Shown here piece after piece: positions 24,670 through 31,227 of a DNA stretch of 35,251 bases. Source of the DNA: Bradyrhizobium lablabi (GTDB lineage: Bacteria; Pseudomonadota; Alphaproteobacteria; Rhizobiales; Xanthobacteraceae); assembly GCF_001440475.1 (NCBI RefSeq), contig NZ_LLYB01000125.1, positions 161,469 to 196,719 on the forward strand, read 5' to 3'. The translations under genes were made by a program, and so were the position numbers. Under the pieces are notes generated by a model. That model was not told the origin of the DNA and did no database searches. It saw only the letters and a list, made by a program, of their open reading frames with translations. Position 1 is the first letter of the stretch. Each line of letters opens with the position of its first letter.

Positions 24670-26038
24670 GGCCTTCGCACTGCGCGAATATCTCGGTCCG
24701 GAACTGAAGGGCCGCACGATTTCCGATGCCCGGTACAGCGTATCGTTGACCGACATTCTCAGGCACAGCTGCCTGATCGGCAGATCCCGCGAACTGTCCG
24801 GCCGATCCGTGCTGCTTGCGATGTCGGGGCAGCTGCAGTCCGCACTCGCCATGATCGAGCTCGACGGCGTTGCCCGCCGCATGCTGCTGTGCCCGCCCGA
24901 CCTCGATCCTGACCACATCCAGGCCTTGCTTGAGGCTGCCGAGATCGATGCGATCGTTACCGATCGGCCGGATCGATACGATACCGGCATACATTTGGTC
25001 GCCGGCGTCGGCGTGACCGAGCGTAGGGCCATGGGATGGAGGACCGAACGCGCGACAGAGTGGCTGATGCTGACTTCGGGAACCGCAGGGCTGCCGAAGA
25101 TCGTCGGACATACGCTCGATGGGCTGGCCGGCGCGATCGTTGCCGACGGACCTGCGCGCCATCCGAACGCGACCTGGGCGACGTTCTACGACATCCGCCG
25201 CTATGGCGGCCTGCAGATATTCCTGCGCGCCGTGATCGGCGGTGGATCGATGGTGCTGTCGGAGCCAGGCGAAGCCATTGCGGACCACGTGGCAAGGCTG
25301 CGCGCGGGCGGCGTCACTCACATCTCCGGCACGCCGTCGCACTGGCGCAAGCTCCTGATGAGCGGTGCGGCCGAAAACTTCTCGCCGCGCTATGTTCGCC
25401 TGTCCGGCGAAATCGCTGACCAGGCGGTACTCGACGCCCTGGCCCGGGCGTTTCCGCATGCGTCGATCGGCCATGCCTATGCTTCGACCGAGGCCGGCGT
25501 CGGTTTCGCGGTGGATGACGGGCGCGAGGGTTTTCCCGCCGACCTGGTCGGGCGCAATCGCGACGGCGTCGAGATGAAGGTCGTCGACGGTTCGCTCCGG
25601 ATCCGCTCCCGCCGCGCGGCGCACGCCTATATCGGCGCTGCCGCGCCGCCGCTCGCCGATGCCGAGGGCTTCGTCGACACCGGCGACATGGTCGAGCTGC
25701 GCGGCGAGCGTTACTACTTCATCGGCCGGCGCGGCGGCATCATCAACATCGGCGGGCTGAAGGTTCATCCCGAGGAGATCGAGGCCGTGATCAACCGGCA
25801 CGAGTCGGTGCGGATGTCGCGCGCGCGGTCGCGCAAGAGCCCGATTACCGGCGCCATCGTGGTCGCCGACATTGTCCTCGCCGACGGCATCGATGCGGAT
25901 CGCCGGGAAACCATCCGCACGGAAATTCTCGCTCGGTGCAAGGATTCGCTGGCGGCATACAAGGTGCCTGCGGTGATCCGCTTCGTCGATCGGCTCGACG
26001 TCACGGCGGCGGGAAAGCTGGTGCGTACCGATGCGTAG
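24656..26038 (+). CDS. Second adenylate-forming ligase, short form
   Basis: The 460-residue protein is an acyl/aryl-CoA-ligase-like adenylating enzyme, about 100 residues shorter than typical members because the N-terminal region is compact. Motifs: WLMLTSGTAGLPKIV (about residues 137-151), GHAYASTEAGVGFAV (near residue 280), GFVDTGDMVELRGERYYFIGRRGGIINIGGLKVHPEEIE (about residues 340-377) and the catalytic lysine at the very end in TAAGKLVRTDA. All core elements are therefore present. The substrate is unknown. It overlaps carrier protein 2 by 14 bases and the reductase gene downstream by eight, so the three are translated together. ATG 24656 is chosen because the upstream frame is the carrier-protein gene in another frame. 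Confidence 0.85.
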   Translation: MSPPEAFALREYLGPELKGRTISDARYSVSLTDILRHSCLIGRSRELSGRSVLLAMSGQLQSALAMIELDGVARRMLLCPPDLDPDHIQALLEAAEIDAIVTDRPDRYDTGIHLVAGVGVTERRAMGWRTERATEWLMLTSGTAGLPKIVGHTLDGLAGAIVADGPARHPNATWATFYDIRRYGGLQIFLRAVIGGGSMVLSEPGEAIADHVARLRAGGVTHISGTPSHWRKLLMSGAAENFSPRYVRLSGEIADQAVLDALARAFPHASIGHAYASTEAGVGFAVDDGREGFPADLVGRNRDGVEMKVVDGSLRIRSRRAAHAYIGAAAPPLADAEGFVDTGDMVELRGERYYFIGRRGGIINIGGLKVHPEEIEAVINRHESVRMSRARSRKSPITGAIVVADIVLADGIDADRRETIRTEILARCKDSLAAYKVPAVIRFVDRLDVTAAGKLVRTDA

Positions 26039-26759
26039 TGTCCTTGTCACCGGCGGCAGCCGCGGCATCGGGCTTGCGATTGCGCGCAGGCTCGCCGCAT
26101 CCGGCGACTACAACGTGATCGCGGTCGCGCGCCGCGAGAGCGAGGAACTGGGACGGGCGATCCGCGAAACGGGAACGGACCGGCTGCAGTTCAGGGCATT
26201 CGATCTCGGCATGACCGATGAGATTCCCGGCTTCGTGAAGGAGCTGCGCGATGCCTTCGGCGCGATCTATGGCCTCGTCAACAATGCCGGGATCGGCACC
26301 GAGGGGCTGCTCGCCAACATGCACAATTCGGAGATCGAGGCGTTGATCCGCCTGAACGTGCTGTCGCCGATCGTTCTGACCAAATACGTGGTGCGCCACA
26401 TGATGGCCGACGGCGCCGGGCGCATCGTCAACATCTCCTCCATCATCGCCTCGACCGGCTACAACGGCCTGTCGGTCTATGCCGCGTCCAAGGCCGCGGC
26501 CGGAGGCTTTACCCGTTCGCTGGCCCGCGAAGTCGGCAAGCTCGGCATCACCGTGAACGCGATCGCGCCCGGCTTCGTCGACACCGAATTGACCAGGTCC
26601 CTGGACGACGACGGCCGCCGTCGCATCGCCGGCCGCAGCGCGCTGCGCCGTCTGCCTGAGGCCGGCGACATCGCTTCCATGGTCGAGTATCTCCTCGGCG
26701 AAGGCGGTCGGAACATCACCGGCACCGTTCTGACTGTCGACGCCGGCAACACCGCCTGA
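26031..26759 (+). CDS. Short-chain dehydrogenase/reductase, FabG-like
   Basis: The 242-residue NAD(P)-dependent oxidoreductase has the cofactor motif TGGSRGIG (residues 7-14), NNAG (84-87), the catalytic serine in NISSIIAS (about 136-137) and the YxxxK pair Tyr150 and Lys154 in VYAASKAA. The C-terminus (TGTVLTVDAGNTA) is typical of FabG-like reductases. Arg35 and neighbouring basic residues after the second strand (AVARRESE) suggest NADPH preference. In this locus it could reduce a beta-keto or other carbonyl of a carrier-bound intermediate. It starts inside the end of the second ligase gene (eight-base overlap) and closes the rightward operon. Confidence 0.9.
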   Translation: MRSVLVTGGSRGIGLAIARRLAASGDYNVIAVARRESEELGRAIRETGTDRLQFRAFDLGMTDEIPGFVKELRDAFGAIYGLVNNAGIGTEGLLANMHNSEIEALIRLNVLSPIVLTKYVVRHMMADGAGRIVNISSIIASTGYNGLSVYAASKAAAGGFTRSLAREVGKLGITVNAIAPGFVDTELTRSLDDDGRRRIAGRSALRRLPEAGDIASMVEYLLGEGGRNITGTVLTVDAGNTA

Positions 26760-27310
26760 TCGCGCGACGGCAGGCATGCACGCTCGCGGCGTACGGCATC
26801 TCATTCTCCTTTGAACGGAAGCTGGCAACTCGTGCAGCCTCCCGTGCAGCAAGGAATATGGGAGTTGGAAAACGACAGGTTGAATCGAATGCGTTCCTGA
26901 TGCGTGGTTTCCCGCCGATCTACGGTGGTTACCGAAATCAGGCTCTCGATCTGGTTGGTAATCGCGTCGTCTGATGCTGAGAGCCTCTTCCTTGGATGTA
27001 CCTCTTAAGAGTTTCCCAACAGCGGGCAAGCGAAGCGCATAAGGTGCGTGATGACGCATTGTAAAAGGTCATCTCACCGTGCGGCGGTGATGGCACGTGG
27101 GTCGCCCAATGAAGAACCGGTCATTCTCAAGCAAGGATGACGTAGCTTTCGCCTACGAGATCGCGGGCACATCACGCGTCGATTCGGACAGGACGCCATT
27201 TACCCAGAATACAACGATGCGCCTGCAGGCGGAGGGACGAGCGGCGTCTGTGTGACCGCTGCTTCCGGCTCCGACGACTGCACCTTCAAAGCTTGAAGAG
27301 GAATTGATTG
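26760..27310. other. Gene-poor interval after the biosynthetic locus
   Basis: I find no gene with a recognisable product here. A 48-codon frame at 27109-27255 (MKNRSFSSKDDVAFAYEIAG) begins with ATG but has a poor ribosome-binding context. There is no T-tract terminator after the reductase gene. The last bases carry GAGGAA, the ribosome-binding sequence of the next gene. Confidence 0.55.
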
Positions 27311-28354
27311 ATGATCTGGTCTTTTCGTTTAGCTCCGCGACTTTTTTTCGTGACATTGGTCTCGCTGCCCGTGATCATTCAGCCGTTTGCTGCAGACGCG
27401 CAGACGCCAAAGGCCCGGATGCAAGGCGATCGTTTGTTGGCTCGCACGCCGCCGCCACAAAAGCCGCAAGTGGCGATGAATGCCTGGACGGTCGGTATTG
27501 CAGGGGGCCTTCTCGAGGGCGCGCCAATCCGCCTGGCGGCGGAGATCGCCCGGGTTGCCGACGATGGACCCAATCTGCACGTTCTCCCGATCGTGACACG
27601 CGGCGCCACCGAAAACGTCAATTCACTGCTCTACTTGCGTGGGATCGACGCCGCGATCATCAATTCCGACGCGCTGGAGGAGTATAAAAGCCAGGTGCCG
27701 GATATTCAGCAACGGCTTGCCTACATCCTGAATCTCTTCCCGTCCGAGCTTCATATCTTCGTTCGTCCCGAGATTCAGAGTCTGAACGACCTTGCCGGCA
27801 AGAAAGTGAACTTCAATACCCAGGGTACAGCCGCGGCCTATTCGGGCCCACTGATCTTCAGCCGGCTCGGCCTCGAAGTGGAAAAGACGTTCATCCCGCA
27901 TCAGGTCGCGCTCGAGCAGATGCGCAAGGGCGAGATGGCGGCGGTCGTCTTCATTACCTCGAAGCCGGTAGATGCTTTCGTGCGCGGCCGTTGGGAGCAG
28001 GGATTCAAGTTCTTGCCGATCCCCTATGACAGCAAGTTCGAGGACTATTATCTGCCCGCCGCGCTCGATACCGCGGACTATCCCAATCTGATCAAGCCGG
28101 GCGAACGTGTAACCACGATTGCCGTTCCGACCGCTCTTGTCGCCTTCAATTTTCCAGCCAGATCGAACCGCTTTCAGCGCATCGCGCGTTTTGTCGATCA
28201 TTTGTTCTCGCGCATCGGCAAGCTGCAGGAGCCGGGCTTCGATCCGAAGTGGAAATCGATCAATCTCGCAGCGACGGTTCCTGGCCTCGTGCGCTTCCCC
28301 GCGGCGCAAGCGTGGCTCGAACGCCAGCAGCGCGCAACCCATGCATCGCAATGA
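27311..28354 (+). CDS. TAXI-type TRAP solute-binding protein
   Basis: The 347-residue exported protein has an N-terminal hydrophobic signal (about residues 4-28, ending AFAADAQ) and then a TAXI-family fold: TVGIAGGLLEGAPIRLAAEIARV, NVNSLLYLRGIDAAIINSDAL, LAGKKVNFNTQGTAAAYSGPLIFSRLG and AAVVFITSKPVDAF. TAXI proteins deliver substrate to a TRAP DctM-type permease, but no permease gene is present here, so it is an orphan or works with a remote one. A proline/lysine-rich linker (TPPPQKPQ) separates the signal from the fold. ATG 27311 is used; a TTG three bases earlier is also possible. Its stop overlaps the next start (ATGA). Confidence 0.8.
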   Translation: MIWSFRLAPRLFFVTLVSLPVIIQPFAADAQTPKARMQGDRLLARTPPPQKPQVAMNAWTVGIAGGLLEGAPIRLAAEIARVADDGPNLHVLPIVTRGATENVNSLLYLRGIDAAIINSDALEEYKSQVPDIQQRLAYILNLFPSELHIFVRPEIQSLNDLAGKKVNFNTQGTAAAYSGPLIFSRLGLEVEKTFIPHQVALEQMRKGEMAAVVFITSKPVDAFVRGRWEQGFKFLPIPYDSKFEDYYLPAALDTADYPNLIKPGERVTTIAVPTALVAFNFPARSNRFQRIARFVDHLFSRIGKLQEPGFDPKWKSINLAATVPGLVRFPAAQAWLERQQRATHASQ

Positions 28355-28974
28355 GAGGCGCAGCTATCCTGATTGTCGTTGGAATTGCGCTCACCAGCGA
28401 CATTGCCTGGGCGCAAGGAGCACAAGATCCGACCGCCCAGCGTCGCGACTGCAGCGCGATGGAGCGCGCCGACGGGCTGGAGTGCCCGGACAAGGCGTCG
28501 CCGACGGCCGCGCCGGTGCATCAGGGGGCCTCCAGGGGAGACAACTGGATCGTCAGCCAAACGACCTCGCCAGTCGACTATTCACCGGTCGCGACCGCCA
28601 CGACCTTGTCGCAGGATGGTGCGGCCATGAAGCTTTCAATTCGCTGCCGAAAGGGGCGGACCGAAATGGTCGTTGCGGGACTCGGCATTTCGGGCCACGG
28701 GGGCGATTACGCGATTTCCTATCGTGTTAACGGCGGTCAGCAGGTGCAGAACGCCGCGGCGCGGCCGCCGTCCGGGGCGGGGATTGCGTTCGGGGGCGAC
28801 ATCATTGGCTTGCTGCAATCCCTTCCAGACGCTGGAAATCTCAGCGTCCACCTTGCACCTCGCACGGGCACCGCGCTGGATGGAACGTTTTCGCTCGGCG
28901 GGTGGGAAGCGGTGCGCGCGAAGCTGACTATTGCATGCAAATGGTCAGACCCGATCCCGAAGCCGAATAGATGA
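28351..28974 (+). CDS. Exported protein of unknown function, coupled to TAXI protein
   Basis: The 207-residue protein has a signal peptide (about residues 1-21, ending DIAWAQ) and a mature part with cysteines in RRDCSAMERADGLECPDKAS and near the C-terminus (IRCRKGR, TIACKWSDP), which could form disulfides. The central KLSIRCRKGRTEMVVAG and YAISYRVNGGQQVQNAAAR look like beta-sandwich strands. This pattern resembles small secreted proteins with a type VI-associated-like or DUF domain, but I cannot name it with confidence. Its ATG overlaps the TAXI-protein stop (ATGA), so both are co-translated and probably act in the periplasm together. Confidence 0.75.
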   Translation: MRGAAILIVVGIALTSDIAWAQGAQDPTAQRRDCSAMERADGLECPDKASPTAAPVHQGASRGDNWIVSQTTSPVDYSPVATATTLSQDGAAMKLSIRCRKGRTEMVVAGLGISGHGGDYAISYRVNGGQQVQNAAARPPSGAGIAFGGDIIGLLQSLPDAGNLSVHLAPRTGTALDGTFSLGGWEAVRAKLTIACKWSDPIPKPNR

Positions 28975-29005
28975 TCTTGATGAAGTTAGTGCATAGGAGA
29001 GCCCG

Positions 29006-29668
29006 ATGAACATGTTTCAACGCATTGCGAGTGTAACCACCATAGCAGCCGCAACAGTGCTGTTCGCTCCGCCATTCACCCCGTCATTCGCTGCGGCGGA
29101 GCAAGGCGGACGGTACTGGGTACCGACAACGACCTATCCCGCTGTGTACCAGCCGCCAATGACCTATCCCGCCAGATACCAGCCGCGCGTTGCGGAAAGA
29201 GCTGCCGCCCCGCGTAGAGCCACCAAACATAGTAAAGCCATCACACATGGAAGAGAACGATCCCTTCTCACCGCCAACGCTCGGCTTGCGCCCGACGCCA
29301 AGGCGCACCGTTTAGTTTTGCAGGTAAACACGAACGACCCCGCCGCGATGAACCTCACGCTCAACAACGCAACGAATGTTGCGCAGTACTATAAAGATCT
29401 CGGCGAAAAAGTGAAAATCGAGGTGGTCACGTTCGGACCGGGCCTGCATATGCTGCGCGACGACACGTCCCCGGTAAAGGCTCGCATCGAGGAGATGATG
29501 TTGAGTACGCCGGAGGTGTCGTTCAAGGCCTGCGGCAATACCCGGGAAAGGATGCACAAGGCCGAGAACAAGGACATCGCGATCCTCCCTCAGGCCGAGG
29601 TGGTGAAATCAGGCGTCGTGCGCGTGATGGAGTTGCAGGAGAAAGGGTGGTCGTACGTAAAGCCTTGA
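29006..29668 (+). CDS. Exported DsrE-like protein
   Basis: The 220-residue protein has a signal peptide (about residues 1-30), a repeat-containing linker (TTYPAVYQPPMTYPARYQPR, then a basic stretch with KHSKAITHGRER), and a C-terminal DsrE/DsrF-like domain (about residues 95-218: HRLVLQVNTNDPAAMNLTLNNATNVAQYY, VKIEVVTFGPGLHMLRDD, and VSFKACGNTRERM). DsrE-like proteins handle sulfur carriers; here the cysteine in KACGNTR is the candidate active residue. Its location outside the cytoplasm is unusual among characterised members, though exported relatives are common as uncharacterised genes. It follows the previous gene by 31 bases with AGGAGAG before the ATG. Confidence 0.75.
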   Translation: MNMFQRIASVTTIAAATVLFAPPFTPSFAAAEQGGRYWVPTTTYPAVYQPPMTYPARYQPRVAERAAAPRRATKHSKAITHGRERSLLTANARLAPDAKAHRLVLQVNTNDPAAMNLTLNNATNVAQYYKDLGEKVKIEVVTFGPGLHMLRDDTSPVKARIEEMMLSTPEVSFKACGNTRERMHKAENKDIAILPQAEVVKSGVVRVMELQEKGWSYVKP

Positions 29669-29720
29669 GCGAGCACGCCGGCTCGTAGCTCGGCCGACGC
29701 ACGGTAGCGGGGAATGGAGA

Positions 29721-29749
29721 CGGCCATGTCGGTTGACCGGCCATGGCCG
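29721..29749. terminator. GC-rich hairpin between convergent genes, possible terminator
   Basis: CGGCCATG (29721-29728) pairs with CATGGCCG (29742-29749) as an 8-bp stem with a 13-base loop that itself holds GGT/ACC. It lies between the convergent ends of the DsrE-like gene (29668) and the HlyD gene (29794). There is no T tract, so it is at best an imperfect terminator. Confidence 0.3.
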
Positions 29750-29793
29750 GCCTCCAACCGCCCGCAATGCTCATCGATGGTGTTCTGCTTCGT

Positions 29794-31227
29794 CTATCGC
29801 TCCCGCAAAGACTCCTGCTTGTATCTTGCCAGCGGCGAGAGCAGGTAGCTCATCATGGTGCGCGAGCCTGTCTTGATCTCGACCGTCACGGCCATTCCCG
29901 GCCCAAGCTTGACGAGTTTCTCGTCGACCTGCATGGCCGCGCGGTCGAGCGAGACACGAGCGGCATACTCCAGCTCCTGACCTTTCGGCTCGCTGCTGTT
30001 CGTTGCCGCGCCGAGCGCGCGGTCATTCGAAGTGCCCAGCTGCCTGTCGCGGGTGATGGCGTCGGACGAAACGCTGAGCACTTCGCCATGAAGGAGCCCA
30101 TAGCGCGTGAAGTTGAACGTATCGACCTTGATCTCCGCTTTTTGTCCCGGATGCACGAATCCGATGTCGCGGTTGGAGAGCATGGCCTCGATCTCGAGCT
30201 GGCTCTGGCTCGGAACCACCACGGCCAGCGCCTGGGCAGGCGTCACCACGCCGCCCACGGTGTGAACGGCGAGCTGTTGCACGACGCCATCGACGGGCGC
30301 GGCCAAACGCTGGAGCTTCGTGCGCCGTTCCGCCTTGATCACCTCCTGCGCAGCGCTCGCAGTTTTCTGCTCGGCTTTCGCGAGTGCGTCATAGGTCGCG
30401 CGCCGAAACTCCGCCGCGGTCTTCTCCCTCGTTTCCTTCAGCAGCGCCACGGCGGCATCGGCTTCGCGTAGCCGGCTCTGCTGCAGGACGAGGTCCTGCT
30501 GCAGGCCGACGAGTTCCTGGTATTCGGAGAGATAGACGACCTTGGAAGCCAGTGCCTTGTCGACGAGGTTCTTGCGGATGTCGACGCGCTCCTGCAGCAC
30601 CGGTATCGTTGCCTGCAGCTTCGCGACGCTCGCCGAAGTGGTCGCCCGTTCTGCTTCCTTCTGGCCCTGCTGGCGTTCGATCTCGGCGAGCTTGGCGTTC
30701 TGCTCGGCGCGCTGGCTGATCAGGAACTGACGGTGCATCTCGACCTCCGCGGCGCTCGCGCTCTGCGGCGGCCGGAAGGCGGCAAGCGGATCCTCCGCCA
30801 GCGCGGCGCGCAGCCGGGCGACGTCGAGTTCGGCCGCGACGAGATCGCTCTTCTGGCGTTCGTTGTCGGCTTCCGTCATCGTCGGGTCGAGTTCGATAAG
30901 AACGTCGCCGGCTTTCACGGTCTGTCCGTCGCGGACGTGGATGGCGCGGACCACCCCCGTCTCGAACGGCTGGACCAGCTTGGTGCGTCCGCCCGGCACA
31001 ATCTTGCCGGTCGCCGTGGCGACGATATCGACGCTGCCGAACGACGCCCACAACAGCGCGATGCAGAAGACCGCGATGATGCTGGCGCCGATCGAGCGCC
31101 CGATCGGCGACGGCGGCGTTTCAGTGATCTCGAGCGCCGCCGGCAGGAACGCGATTTCCTGCTCGCGGCGGCGAGCCGGAGCCGGGCGGTTCGGAAATGG
31201 GACGATGTTTCGGCTAGCGGACGTCAT
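29794..31227 (-). CDS. Type I secretion periplasmic adaptor (HlyD family)
   Basis: The 477-residue membrane-fusion protein joins the inner-membrane ABC exporter to an outer-membrane TolC-like channel. It has a short cytoplasmic N-terminus, one membrane span (about residues 43-63, ASIIAVFCIALLWASFG), a lipoyl half-motif (GVVRAIHVRDGQTVKAGDVLIELDPT, about residues 90-115), a long coiled-coil hairpin rich in Glu/Gln/Ala/Arg (about residues 120-290), the second lipoyl half (KLQRLAAPVDGVVQQLAVHTVGGVV) and a beta-barrel ending VEIKTGSRTMMSYLLSPL, the HlyD/PrtE-family signature. Its ATG overlaps the ABC gene's end by 14 bases. No TolC-like gene lies in the window. Confidence 0.93.
   Translation of the reverse strand: MTSASRNIVPFPNRPAPARRREQEIAFLPAALEITETPPSPIGRSIGASIIAVFCIALLWASFGSVDIVATATGKIVPGGRTKLVQPFETGVVRAIHVRDGQTVKAGDVLIELDPTMTEADNERQKSDLVAAELDVARLRAALAEDPLAAFRPPQSASAAEVEMHRQFLISQRAEQNAKLAEIERQQGQKEAERATTSASVAKLQATIPVLQERVDIRKNLVDKALASKVVYLSEYQELVGLQQDLVLQQSRLREADAAVALLKETREKTAAEFRRATYDALAKAEQKTASAAQEVIKAERRTKLQRLAAPVDGVVQQLAVHTVGGVVTPAQALAVVVPSQSQLEIEAMLSNRDIGFVHPGQKAEIKVDTFNFTRYGLLHGEVLSVSSDAITRDRQLGTSNDRALGAATNSSEPKGQELEYAARVSLDRAAMQVDEKLVKLGPGMAVTVEIKTGSRTMMSYLLSPLARYKQESLRER

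Noticed and set aside
26001..27059. 352-codon antisense frame over the reductase gene and downstream interval
   Set aside because: It mirrors the SDR gene, has no recognisable domain, and its product is biased in composition like other high-GC shadows.
27109..27255. 48-codon frame upstream of the TAXI gene
   Set aside because: It has an ATG but a poor ribosome-binding context and no family resemblance; without conservation data it cannot be supported.
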